Origin: a virus
DNA: 31,845 bases
Virus record (IMG/VR): IMGVR_UViG_3300025118_000082
Location: 1 to 31,845 of that record
Reading direction: 5' to 3' (one strand)
Shown in pieces: positions 21,131 through 28,227 of this stretch. The translations under genes were made by a program, and so were the position numbers. The notes below the pieces were generated by a model. The model saw only the letters and a program-made list of their open reading frames with translations, searched no databases and was not told where the DNA came from. Within the stretch, counting starts at the first letter, position 1. The number at the start of each line of letters is the position of its first letter.

Positions 21131-22132
21131 TCAAGCGACTATCTGAATAACGTCGCCCGAAGTATGAGCCATACATTTAACACTTACATCCACAAACATA
21201 GCCGCCGCTTCTGACCAAGCAACGCTTGTGATCTTTCCGTAGGATGCCTGTACCCCAAAGGTACTCGCTGATGTCCAAGACGCATTATTTGATAATGTCG
21301 TGGCAACTGTTGTCCCTGCTTTCCAAGTGCTATGAAGTGATGCTGTATTATCATCATACTTTACCGAAGCATCCATTGAAACACCCAACTCGGGGACAGC
21401 CCTGACTATGGACTCGGGATCTGCACTTGCTCCAGAATACCCAACAAAAGCCGCATCGTTCTCAAGGTTCAAAGCCCAAGAAGCGATCACGCTATTTGCT
21501 ACCCCCGCCACTGTGCGAGTTGTGTTGAAGTCCGTCAGGTAATAATAGGTTGAGCCGTGTGCCGTCATTGAGGTTGGGGCTGACTGACTATACGACGGGG
21601 TAAATCCTGATTTGAATGTCCCGCTTATTTTGATTCGACCTGATTCATCACCCATGTCACCCGTCAAACCGAGTGAGGTCAAGCAACAGCCAGGGAAGAT
21701 CATTGATTGATCGTCCCCTGCTTCTGGACTAACTATTGCCACCGTCACAGTTTTGGTGATCCCTGAACTCTGCCCATCCTCAAGTTCTGGGGGTGTGTAG
21801 TTGTAAGCCACATCATAACTGGCGGGGCTTGAACTCACCGCAGTCGTTACAATGTTCTGAATTAAAAGAGGCAAGACCGTTGAGTCTGCCGTCCCCGAAA
21901 ATGAAATCTCTTTAACCGTGCCCTTTTCGGAAGTGTAGGCATCAGCCGCTTTAGCTGTCCGTCCGTCCCCGCTTCTCACATCCAAGACCTGAGTCGGATT
22001 GAGGGCAGGGAGTGAGACGGAATCAACATTGACGAGATTCATGGTCGAGGTGTTTGCTGTGCCGATTGTTGATTCGGCTTTAATTGCGAGTTTGAACTCG
22101 CTCGGGGAATATCCCGCACCATCAAGAGCCAT
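21131..22132 (-). CDS. Major tail (tube) protein
   Basis: The 333-residue, Ser/Thr/Ala/Gly-rich, beta-type product begins MALDGAGYSPSEFKLAIKAE, an N-terminal strand pattern as in tube proteins, followed by repeated IKISGTFKSGF-type and 'LGVSMDASVKYDD' segments. Length and position (before the chaperone pair and tape measure) fit the tail tube subunit. ATG shares its A with the previous gene's stop (TAATG). Two domains of similar build suggest an added decorative Ig-like part, not proven. Confidence 0.8.
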   Translation of the reverse strand: MALDGAGYSPSEFKLAIKAESTIGTANTSTMNLVNVDSVSLPALNPTQVLDVRSGDGRTAKAADAYTSEKGTVKEISFSGTADSTVLPLLIQNIVTTAVSSSPASYDVAYNYTPPELEDGQSSGITKTVTVAIVSPEAGDDQSMIFPGCCLTSLGLTGDMGDESGRIKISGTFKSGFTPSYSQSAPTSMTAHGSTYYYLTDFNTTRTVAGVANSVIASWALNLENDAAFVGYSGASADPESIVRAVPELGVSMDASVKYDDNTASLHSTWKAGTTVATTLSNNASWTSASTFGVQASYGKITSVAWSEAAAMFVDVSVKCMAHTSGDVIQIVA

Positions 22133-22305
22133 TATTTACTCTCCTTCTTTTTTGATTCCGTTACATACTCCTCTGCGGCAGGGGGGATAGAATCAACTTC
22201 TACTTCCTTACCCGCATTGAGTGCTTCCCAATCCTCAGTTGCAAAGCCACAAAAGGACTCCCATCTGGGAACTGGTTTTTTCTTATCTTTAAGTTTTATT
22301 TTCAT
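22132..22305 (-). CDS. Small charged protein before the tail tube gene (57 aa)
   Basis: It begins MKIKLKDKKKPVPRWESFCG and ends EYVTESKKKESK: a basic N-terminus, an aromatic/acidic middle (FATEDWEALNAGKEVEVDSI) and a Lys/Glu tail. Its TAA overlaps the ATG of the tube gene by one base. Proteins of this size just before the tube gene are common in siphoviruses and unassigned. ATG start with AGGATACC upstream. Confidence 0.65.
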   Translation of the reverse strand: MKIKLKDKKKPVPRWESFCGFATEDWEALNAGKEVEVDSIPPAAEEYVTESKKKESK

Positions 22306-22313
22306 TTGGTATC

Positions 22314-22826
22314 CTATTCATAATCAGGTTCTGAGGACATACATGAGAATTGATAATTGACAACATTAAGATTCGGCTTATCAGATTCGTTCTCTCTTAA
22401 CGAAGGGTTATAATCAATGTCGGTGATCTTCCCATCGTGCCAGATATATTGAGTAATCAAATTCCAGTAGTCAATGCTATAAGCCCAACGAGTCAGGTAG
22501 GTTGAGAATGTTGTCTCCGCATTATCTGGCGAGGGATAGTTCTTGAACAGCCGCATTAATCTTTCCGTTGAATTGGAAAGAAATTCGTGATGCGTATGCC
22601 GAGCGTAGCCCTCTCGGAATAAGTAATATCTTATATCAAATATGTAACGCCGTAAAAGCCCTCCCGCTAACGGCTGAATATCCCCGACTGAATTAAGGAA
22701 GATGTTAAAGAACGTGGAACTGTGAAAAGCATAGTCCTTATCAAAATGAACAGCGACCTTGAACTCATTAAAGATAAGTTCCTGCATCTTGTTCATGATC
22801 CGCTTTCCCTGATCCAGATAAATCAT
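22314..22826 (-). CDS. Putative neck or tail-terminator protein (170 aa)
   Basis: The protein begins MIYLDQGKRIMNKMQELIFN and consists mainly of helices and aromatic beta stretches (YAFHSSTFFNIFLNSVGDIQ, YLTRWAYSIDYWNLITQYIW). Its ATG overlaps the stop of the intron-split gene (ATGA), and the tail tube gene follows 57 codons later. By position it should be a joint or tail-terminator protein that caps the tube; no sequence motif proves it. Confidence 0.5.
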   Translation of the reverse strand: MIYLDQGKRIMNKMQELIFNEFKVAVHFDKDYAFHSSTFFNIFLNSVGDIQPLAGGLLRRYIFDIRYYLFREGYARHTHHEFLSNSTERLMRLFKNYPSPDNAETTFSTYLTRWAYSIDYWNLITQYIWHDGKITDIDYNPSLRENESDKPNLNVVNYQFSCMSSEPDYE

Positions 22827-24069
22827 CGGCGTTCCACCTGGATAGTTCTAACTGGAGATCCCGCTTCTGGAATATCACTTGAGCATTCTACCTCCCAAGT
22901 GTCATTTGTTGTCGCCACGCCATAACTCCACCGAGCCTCCAAGCCATGCCCGATTCCCTGATAGCCTCCCGTGATTGCCTCGCTTGAGACAACCGCCTGA
23001 GTCTGTAATCCTGTTGAACTGGAAACATAGGAACTGTAGGTGACGGATGTATTAGCCGACCCCTTTGTTAAGGTCCCCCCCGCACTGATGATAACCTTGA
23101 TGAGATCATCTGCTGTTGCCCGTCCCCTTACATCTATGATGTTTGAGGTCGAACTCGAATTGATACTTACCCGCTTGACGATCCCCTGATTGTGTCGCAT
23201 TGATTTATCATGCCACATTGACAGTTCGCCAGATTTGATATGGTCGAGCCATCCCGTTCCCTCTGGATTGTAAGCCAAAGACTGAAGATAATCAGCCCTA
23301 TCAGGATCATAAGGTCGGGCGAGTTCAGCACAGGCAAGGACAGCATTACATTTAATTATCATGTCATCCCACGAAGCCCCGCTGACTCCCTGAGCCCCAA
23401 CCCCTAATCTTTTATGGATCGGTCTGTTAATGTAGTTGCGTACGAAGGAGGCGGCTCTTGAAAGGGCAGTTTCCTTGAGTGTCTGGTATGATCTGCCGCC
23501 TTCAATGGTATGGTGTGTTAGTGGGTTGTTGTCGCTCCTTACGTAGAGCGTATCCGTATCTGAATCGTAGAACCATTCCCCGTCAGTATCATTGGAAACC
23601 AAAGTTGAGAGGTCTGCAATAGCATCGCCTAAATCAAAGTTATCCCTGAAAAGCGTGTCAATCGTTCCTGTTGAACCCGCTCGATAAGTATTACTCTGAT
23701 AAAAAATCCAACCCGTTATGAGTATTTTACGGTCAAAAGCCTGTATCGAATGTTAGAGTGAGTTTATTATCTCACATCTCCGCATTTCTACGGAGTATCG
23801 GCATATCTTTTCATCCCAGAAGGATGTTGGGAACTCGTGGCAAGATTATATTCTTCGTTAAAAGTTTCACTTGCTATGCTCTGCCCCTGACAAGAGTTTT
23901 GCCCCTTGCCTTCGGTTCGGGTTATCATGGCTTTCGCTTTAGACTCCCCGCTTAATTTCCCAATCATGATAATCATAGTTGCCTATGAGAACGACACACA
24001 GATTGTATCTGGAATAAAATACTCAAGGTCAGTAGTGGCGTTAGCGTAATACTCGTCATAAGTACTCAT
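22823..24069 (-). CDS. Putative head-tail connector/neck protein, split by an intron (exon 1 24069-24007; exon 2 23746-22823)
   Basis: Joining the exons gives a 328-residue protein. Exon 1 (21 codons) starts at an ATG with AGGGGG 7 nt upstream and ends ...LEYFIPD. Exon 2 begins IQAFDRKILITGWIFYQSNT and contains GEWFYDSDTDTLYVRS and a helical RAASFVRNYINRPIHKRLGV. Exon 2 alone has no ATG/GTG/TTG for its first 48 codons, and starting at the first TTG (23602) would discard a clearly protein-like stretch. 'W(F/Y)YDxxxDxLYV' blocks occur in phage neck/connector-like proteins, and it lies between endolysin/phosphoesterase genes and the tail tube. The splice is a structural inference. Confidence 0.7.
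23747..24006 (-). other. 260-nt group I intron candidate (no ORF of its own)
   Basis: Reading the minus strand, the pieces of a group I core occur in the right order. P1 GAU|ACA with UGUGUC has a U.G pair at the splice site (U24007.G23995). P2 is UCAUAG-GCAA-CUAUGA (23988-23973). P3 is UUGGGAA (23963-23957) with UUCCCAA (23833-23827); P4 CGGG (23950-23947) with CCCG (23921-23918); P6 GGCAAG (23910-23905) with CUUGUC (23894-23889); P7 GCAUA (23879-23875) with UAUGC (23805-23801). Extra hairpin GCAAG/CUUGC lies between P7 and P3, as in subgroup IA. P8 is CAUCC/GGAUG (23826-23812), then P9 CUCCG/CGGAG and P9.1 GUGAG/CUCAC. The intron ends in G (23747). P10: exon AUACAGG pairs with intron UCUGUGU (24002-23996). 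Confidence 0.85.
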
Positions 24070-24250
24070 TAAAGCCCCCTTGCCCCACTAATTCGGGAAC
24101 ATCTATCATATCAATCGTCTCCATTATCCTCCGCATTAAATCAAATTTTGCATCTACCGATTCTGGTGTATCCAGATCACTCGCTTCATCATATTGCCAT
24201 CTCAGAACTTTTAACTGAGCAATCGCTTCGCCGAGATTAAGTGTTTCCAT
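24056..24250 (-). CDS. Small protein of unknown function (64 aa)
   Basis: It begins METLNLGEAIAQLKVLRWQY and is an acidic, mostly helical protein (FDLMRRIMETIDMIDVPELV). It overlaps the phosphoesterase upstream by 14 nt and the start of the intron-split gene downstream by 14 nt. 'L..AI..LK.LR..YD' resembles small helical phage proteins near neck genes; no function known. Confidence 0.6.
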   Translation of the reverse strand: METLNLGEAIAQLKVLRWQYDEASDLDTPESVDAKFDLMRRIMETIDMIDVPELVGQGGFNEYL

Positions 24251-24998
24251 CTATTTCGTCTCCCCAAAGAATCGTCTTGCCTTTTGTAATATCCACAACA
24301 TCGAGTCTAAAATCATTATTAGCAAACCAGTCCACAACTCCGAAAGCGTGACCCCATGACGTTTTTCGATTGCGTAGCCAAGTATTAGCTTCATCGCTCA
24401 TGTCCTTCAAACATCCCAAAGAAAACCCTGCATGAGCCCCGTCCAGATGGGTAACGGAATGCCTCTGAATATCGTGAATATGTCCGTAAACCACTGACTT
24501 GCCAAGATTGAGGGCGTGTTGCCTTGCGTGATAAACCGTTGAGTAATGCCCTCCATGATAGAAGTATAGCTTCCCGATCTTGAGATATTTCCCGTAGGGC
24601 TTGTAGATGTATCCCCGTTCTTTAAGCCTGAGAGCGGTGGGGAATTGTATCTCTTTGAGGTAGGGGTGTTCATCTACAAACTGATTACACCAAATGTCAT
24701 GATTCCCTTCGAGTAAATAACGCTCCTCGCATTTAACGGAATCCAGAACCCTGTCGAATTGGTCCAACCCATCATTGACTGCTTCAATGTCTTTCTCAAT
24801 TTCTGGAAGGATATATTCAAGGGGTGGTCGTTTCCTTCTTTTATATTTCCATCCTGAGACACTTTCCCATTCCCCCAGATCCCCCAGATGAATGAAGATG
24901 GACGGCTTCACCATTTTGATCGCCTTGAGAACACAATTCACCGCCGCCTGATCGTGGAGTGGGAAGTGGGTATCTGGTGCGATTATTGCCCGTTTCAT
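24237..24998 (-). CDS. Calcineurin-like metallophosphoesterase
   Basis: The 253-residue enzyme has APDTHFP (D9, H11), HLGDLGEW (D40), LEGNHDIW (N99, H100), YHGGH (H148) and YGHIHDIQRH (H173, H175): the full set of metal ligands of the metallophosphoesterase fold. Possible substrates include cyclic nucleotides, nucleotides or nucleic acids; the class does not decide. ATGA overlap with the endolysin gene ties them together. Phages often carry such enzymes, possibly to counter nucleotide-signal defence or for DNA metabolism, which is speculation here. Confidence 0.9.
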   Translation of the reverse strand: MKRAIIAPDTHFPLHDQAAVNCVLKAIKMVKPSIFIHLGDLGEWESVSGWKYKRRKRPPLEYILPEIEKDIEAVNDGLDQFDRVLDSVKCEERYLLEGNHDIWCNQFVDEHPYLKEIQFPTALRLKERGYIYKPYGKYLKIGKLYFYHGGHYSTVYHARQHALNLGKSVVYGHIHDIQRHSVTHLDGAHAGFSLGCLKDMSDEANTWLRNRKTSWGHAFGVVDWFANNDFRLDVVDITKGKTILWGDEIDGNT

Positions 24999-25384
24999 AT
25001 AAGTTCAAAATGAACCAAATCATCGAACCTGTTATCCTTTGTCTCCCAATCCATATCCCAATCAGCCCCGCTTCTAATTTTTATATTCATCTGCTCGGCA
25101 GTCCCCAGGACAAACCCCGCGAAGAAGTGAAACCTGTCCCTGTCATCCCAATCAATCGGGTAAGGAGCAACGTCCACAGCGACAGATGGTTTCTTATTAT
25201 GCTTCCCCATCGGATACCGCACTTTGGATTTCCCATCATCATAAGCCTTGTTCTGTCTCGCCTTTCCCCGATGCCCTTCTATGATCGTGCAATCGAATGT
25301 CCTTACCACTTCATTGAATAGAACCTGTAATTTGAGATCGCAAGTTTCCAACCGCCCCCGTGATCGCTTTGAAAAACGGGGCAC
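24995..25384 (-). CDS. Endolysin, M15-family peptidase
   Basis: The 129-residue protein has EGHRG (residues 36-40), QNKAYDDGKS, the zinc site H62/D71 in KHNKKPSVAVDVAPYP, and H125 in DLVHFEL. This is the M15 (VanY/L-alanoyl-D-glutamate endopeptidase) signature seen in phage T5 endolysin: H..x6-8..D and late H. It would cut peptidoglycan stem peptides. The start is GTG, overlapping TAGTG with the previous small gene. It has no signal peptide, so it depends on a holin; membrane mini-proteins lie immediately upstream. Confidence 0.9.
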   Translation of the reverse strand: MPRFSKRSRGRLETCDLKLQVLFNEVVRTFDCTIIEGHRGKARQNKAYDDGKSKVRYPMGKHNKKPSVAVDVAPYPIDWDDRDRFHFFAGFVLGTAEQMNIKIRSGADWDMDWETKDNRFDDLVHFELI

Positions 25385-25554
25385 TACTTTTTCACTTTGT
25401 AATTCTTTTTGATATAAGCCCTGATCTTACTCCAGGCGGCGTTATCAGCGGGGTTCGGAGTAATCTTAACAGCTAAATCCCCGACCTTAATAAGAAGATT
25501 GATAAGGCCACGCTTCTTGACCTGTCGTTTTACATACGCTGAAAGGATACTCAT
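25384..25554 (-). CDS. Small basic protein (56 aa)
   Basis: It begins MSILSAYVKRQVKKRGLINL and ends KIRAYIKKNYKVKK; helical and strongly basic, without a clear membrane segment (LINLLIKVGDLAVKI is only mildly hydrophobic). ATGA junction with the gene before, TAGTG junction with the endolysin after. Position in the lysis cluster suggests a lysis accessory role, not proven. Confidence 0.6.
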   Translation of the reverse strand: MSILSAYVKRQVKKRGLINLLIKVGDLAVKITPNPADNAAWSKIRAYIKKNYKVKK

Positions 25555-25694
25555 TTACCGACCATCTTCCGTAAGCCTTCCCAGAAAACATCAAGCAAAA
25601 TGTCATCCTTTTCAGATGGACTCATTTTTACGAATTTCTCGCATACCATAAATCCCAAAAGTACCCACTCCCAATTCTGTGCTATCCAATCCAT
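25551..25694 (-). CDS. Mini-protein of unknown function (47 aa)
   Basis: The protein begins MDWIAQNWEWVLLGFMVCEK, an amphipathic/hydrophobic N-terminus (WIAQNWEWVLLGFMVC), then acidic and basic parts (VKMSPSEKDDILLDVFWEGL). AGGAGG lies 7 nt before the ATG, one of the best binding sites in the window. A single membrane-interacting helix in a lysis cluster fits an antiholin or pinholin-type peptide; uncertain. Confidence 0.6.
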   Translation of the reverse strand: MDWIAQNWEWVLLGFMVCEKFVKMSPSEKDDILLDVFWEGLRKMVGK

Positions 25695-25726
25695 TACAGA
25701 CCTCCTATTGTTTCTAAAATCATTTA

Positions 25727-25942
25727 TTAAAACACTACAGAAGCAACCAGAGAGAGAAGGCTACCCAAAAGCAGACCCACCAACGAGCCAACGCCCTTAA
25801 GCCACGCCACCTGTGTCGCAAGGTGATCCTGCCTTGCATCCATTCGAGAAAGATTATTCTTGATCCATCGGACATCGGTTTTCACCGAGGATAAATCAGA
25901 CGTTACGCTTTCTCTCCAATGATTAATCTCTTTTCCATTCAT
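25727..25942 (-). CDS. XhlA-like membrane protein (71 aa)
   Basis: The layout is an N-terminal coiled coil (DLSSVKTDVRWIKNNLSRMD, about residues 16-35), a further helix (ARQDHLATQVAWLKG), and a C-terminal membrane helix (VGSLVGLLLGSLLSLVASVVF). This is the build of the XhlA/hemolysin-type accessory lysis proteins. It lies between the two-helix holin candidate and the endolysin. Function inferred from architecture. Confidence 0.7.
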   Translation of the reverse strand: MNGKEINHWRESVTSDLSSVKTDVRWIKNNLSRMDARQDHLATQVAWLKGVGSLVGLLLGSLLSLVASVVF

Positions 25943-25945
25943 CCT

Positions 25946-26113
25946 CTACTTCTTCCATAAATTGCCATTTGATTTTAACAGGCGAACTATCCCATATAGA
26001 ACTATCGTGAAAAACACTCCCCAGAACACGCTCGGAAACATGGGCTTGATTATCATCAACAGCATTGTCCCTGCGATGGCAATCGCACAGGCAACCATTG
26101 GGTCGTTTGTCAT
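25946..26113 (-). CDS. Two-helix membrane protein, best holin candidate (55 aa)
   Basis: The ORF reads MTNDPMVACAIAIAGTMLLM and has two hydrophobic helices (residues about 6-22 and 28-46, PSVFWGVFFTIVLYGIVRLL) joined by a short KPMFPS turn, ending in a basic tail (KSNGNLWKK). Small size, two helices and a basic C-terminus are the class II holin pattern. Its ATG shares ATGA with the upstream gene. A longer ORF in another frame (67 aa at 25923-26126) covers this DNA but lacks membrane segments and looks like a shadow. Confidence 0.7.
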   Translation of the reverse strand: MTNDPMVACAIAIAGTMLLMIIKPMFPSVFWGVFFTIVLYGIVRLLKSNGNLWKK

Positions 26114-26364
26114 CTGCTCCCGCCATTTATTCTCCCCTTCAAAAATGAGACAGCATCAGAGAGATCATCAATTTCTTTCATTATATCCTCATGCCTCCTG
26201 TCTCTTGTTTCGTCTGAACGATTCCATCTATCAATGAGTTTTACACTAATGTCCTCTATCTCTCTCAGTTTCCCCATTAGTGTTTTTTGCAGAAAAATAA
26301 TTTGGGTCGCAAACAAAACAACGATGACCCCGATGGCTCCATATTCTGCATAGGCTTCAATCAT
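26110..26364 (-). CDS. Membrane protein with coiled coil (84 aa), lysis-associated
   Basis: An N-terminal hydrophobic helix (YGAIGVIVVLFATQIIFLQK, about residues 8-27) is followed by a charged helical domain (KLREIEDISVKLIDRWNRSD) and a long coiled coil (EDIMKEIDDLSDAVSFLKGR). It resembles BhlA-type or i-spanin-like proteins. The start overlaps the stop of the 76-residue gene by one base, and its end shares ATGA with the holin candidate. Confidence 0.65.
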   Translation of the reverse strand: MIEAYAEYGAIGVIVVLFATQIIFLQKTLMGKLREIEDISVKLIDRWNRSDETRDRRHEDIMKEIDDLSDAVSFLKGRINGGSR

Positions 26365-26594
26365 TACTTAGTCATAAGCCCAACGAGGAGTCTTAGGTCT
26401 GACTTAATTTCACCTAAAGAAACTTTTACTTCTGACATAGCCTTTGCATTGTCCTCGTGTCGCCTTCCAAATTCATTCTTTACCTCGTACAGGCTGAAGA
26501 CGATGAAGCGATAGAGTGCATATATCGCCGCCCCGAGCAGAATAATCGGAAGCCCATATTGCTCCATTAACCCCAGTATAGATTCCACATCCAT
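26364..26594 (-). CDS. Second membrane coiled-coil protein (76 aa), lysis-associated
   Basis: It begins MDVESILGLMEQYGLPIILL with a membrane helix at about 14-34 (LPIILLGAAIYALYRFIVFS), followed by an amphipathic helix (LYEVKNEFGRRHEDNAKAMS). The topology is the same as that of its 84-residue neighbour, and the two share EVK/RRHED-type wording (GRRHED here, DRRHED there), so they may be diverged duplicates working as a pair. Confidence 0.65.
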   Translation of the reverse strand: MDVESILGLMEQYGLPIILLGAAIYALYRFIVFSLYEVKNEFGRRHEDNAKAMSEVKVSLGEIKSDLRLLVGLMTK

Positions 26595-26605
26595 TACTTA
26601 GCCCT

Positions 26606-26860
26606 TTAATTTTTCTCGGCTTCTCCATTCTGAAGGCTCTTCATTAAATCTTGTTTGTATGTTTCCAATCCCGCTTGAAAAGACACCATCGCTTCCACGT
26701 GGTTGAACCTCGCCTGTGTCATCTTATTGTTGAGACTTACTACGTGGCTGTACTTTTCCTGATTCTCGGGACTCATTTCGGAAACTTTATATTCCGTGCT
26801 GTCGCCGTTCTCCCCATTGATTACGAAACTTGGGGAATTATCTACTTCCTTTTTCTTCAT
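26606..26860 (-). CDS. Small protein of unknown function (84 aa), possibly DUF6447-like
   Basis: The protein begins MKKKEVDNSPSFVINGENGD and is a short beta-turn (FVINGENGDSTEYKVSEMSP) followed by a coiled-coil helix (NKMTQARFNHVEAMVSFQAG). 'INGxxY.xxxLSxExQ..V..L......' is a pattern of a small cyanophage protein family (DUF6447), to which it may belong. ATG at 26860 is chosen over an upstream one at 26893 because AAAGGA precedes it at 6 nt. Confidence 0.65.
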   Translation of the reverse strand: MKKKEVDNSPSFVINGENGDSTEYKVSEMSPENQEKYSHVVSLNNKMTQARFNHVEAMVSFQAGLETYKQDLMKSLQNGEAEKN

Positions 26861-26870
26861 TGTTTTCCTT

Positions 26871-26957
26871 TCATTTTTTAAGCCATTCAGCAAAGGTCAC
26901 AGCTATGACTGCTATCCCCGCAACAGTTACCACCGCTAATAACCAGTTGATTATCAT
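26871..26957 (-). CDS. Single-helix membrane mini-protein (28 aa)
   Basis: This tiny ORF encodes MIINWLLAVVTVAGIAVIAV followed by TFAEWLKK: one hydrophobic helix with charged end. The ATG shares ATGA with the upstream tail gene, and the stop is 10 nt before the next start. The gene is too short for confident calling, but the membrane helix and the perfect junction in a row of lysis-type genes argue that it is real. Confidence 0.55.
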   Translation of the reverse strand: MIINWLLAVVTVAGIAVIAVTFAEWLKK

Positions 26958-27322
26958 TCGTTCTCCACCCAATTAATTGCACTCTCATCCCAAACATAAG
27001 TCTTTCCATCACTTGGATAAGGGACAGGTGCTTCCCACAAACAAGAGCTTTCACTTAAACTCCAAGAATCAAACGGCTTCGGTGAAATAAACGCATCCCT
27101 TTCTCCATCGTAAGTGTATCCAATTCCTGCGTAGTTTTTTCTTAATGCGATTCCTCCATCTGGATTGTTTGTATTAGGTTCGTAATGAATACCGCCTCTC
27201 GTATTGTATGATGTTTGAATCCAATTTGACGAATCTCCAACTGCTCCAGAATCAATAAAATCTTGTTCTGTAACTATTACCCGTTGAACCTTTCCGTTTT
27301 TTACTTCTGCAAAATGACTCAC
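26954..27322 (-). CDS. Small tail protein of a marine-phage family (122 aa)
   Basis: The protein (from a GTG at 27322) begins MSHFAEVKNGKVQRVIVTEQ and continues WIQTSYNTRGGIHYEPNTNN, ALRKNYAGIGYTYDGERDAF and AINWVENE. This run of aromatic/GG motifs matches a family widespread in marine cyanophage- and pelagiphage-type genomes, where it lies among tail genes; function unknown. A longer ORF to 27481 exists in the same frame but lies inside the glycine-rich gene. GTG shares its GTGA with that gene's stop, and AGGAG is 8 nt upstream. Confidence 0.75.
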   Translation of the reverse strand: MSHFAEVKNGKVQRVIVTEQDFIDSGAVGDSSNWIQTSYNTRGGIHYEPNTNNPDGGIALRKNYAGIGYTYDGERDAFISPKPFDSWSLSESSCLWEAPVPYPSDGKTYVWDESAINWVENE

Positions 27323-28227
27323 GAAACAGCTCCTATTGAGGTCGTTGAGCCTTGATTGCCAGTGCCAGTTCCTGTCTGTGAGGCACCACCTGCACCAATG
27401 GTCACAGTGTAGTCCCCCGGTGTCATCTCTGCACTTGTCAAAGTTAAAAAAGCTCCTGCACCGCCGCCACCTGCTCCCCAACTTACACCGCCACTTCCAC
27501 CCCCCGCAATCATCAAAACATCTACTTCCACTGTGCTTGAAACAGTGAAAGTGCCCGAACTTGTGAAAGTGTTTACAGTATACGAGCCGTAAGATGTTTC
27601 TGTCCCACCAGAAGCAGTGCCTGAGTCATACCTTATCACCACAATTCCAGAACCACCAGCTCCAGAATCGTTCCAGTATTCTGTTGGATAACCATAAGAA
27701 GCTCCACCACCGCCACTGCCAGTATTATCTGACCCAGCAGCTCCAGAGTTGTCGTCTCCTCTCCCTGCTCCAGCTCCACCGCCACCAGAGCCTCCAGAAC
27801 CTCCAGTGCCACCAGTTCCATTTCTTCCTGCTCCTCCACCGCCTCCTGCTCTCGTTTCATTTGCTCCTGTTCTGTAATCGTTGACCTGTCCAGTGCCTCC
27901 AGCACCGCCGCCACCTGCTCCTGCTGTACCTCCACCGCCTCCTGCTCCACCACCGCCGCCGCCTGAATCGTTGGAGCCTGCTGTGTATCCATCACCCCCC
28001 GCTTCAGCATCTACCGAATAGCTTCCATTAGCGTGTACCCCACTTGGAGCTGATGCCGCCCCACCGACACCATACCAACTACCACCGCCACCAGAGCCGC
28101 CAGTACCGCCATCTACTGTATATCCACCATAGCCGCCTCCCGTAGTAGATAGTGTTGAAGTCCACGTCGGCGGAGGACCAGCTGGTCCACCGCTTCCGAA
28201 TCCTAATAATCTGTATCCGAAACTCAT
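27319..28227 (-). CDS. Glycine-rich tail/adhesin-like protein (302 aa)
   Basis: Long runs of Gly with Ser/Thr/Asn (GGSGGGGSWYGVGGAASAPS) alternate with short hydrophobic strands. GIVVIRYDSG (about residues 196-205) is the closing strand of a Gly_rich_2-type domain. After it a new domain begins (YTVNTFTSSGTFTVSSTVEV, VLMIAGGGSGG) but stops at STTSIGAVS, where the family normally continues. The N-terminus in turn begins in the middle of such a domain. It fits a phage tail adhesin that displays polyglycine-II-like structure. Next to the fibre gene, with no gap. Confidence 0.75.
   Translation of the reverse strand: MSFGYRLLGFGSGGPAGPPPTWTSTLSTTGGGYGGYTVDGGTGGSGGGGSWYGVGGAASAPSGVHANGSYSVDAEAGGDGYTAGSNDSGGGGGGAGGGGGTAGAGGGGAGGTGQVNDYRTGANETRAGGGGGAGRNGTGGTGGSGGSGGGGAGAGRGDDNSGAAGSDNTGSGGGGASYGYPTEYWNDSGAGGSGIVVIRYDSGTASGGTETSYGSYTVNTFTSSGTFTVSSTVEVDVLMIAGGGSGGVSWGAGGGGAGAFLTLTSAEMTPGDYTVTIGAGGASQTGTGTGNQGSTTSIGAVS

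Noticed and set aside
23788-23976. 62-codon ORF (MIIMIGKLSGESKAKAM...) as a gene
   Set aside because: It lies wholly within the intron candidate, spans paired elements from P2 to the P9 loop, and has no binding site; the RNA structure explains the sequence better.
25923-26126. 67-codon ORF over the holin candidate
   Set aside because: No membrane segment and no independent start signal; the 55-residue frame has the ATGA junction and two clear helices.
27481-28010. Glu/Gln-rich and His-rich ORFs in other frames of the glycine-rich gene
   Set aside because: They are out-of-frame images of GGN-rich codons and have no start signals.
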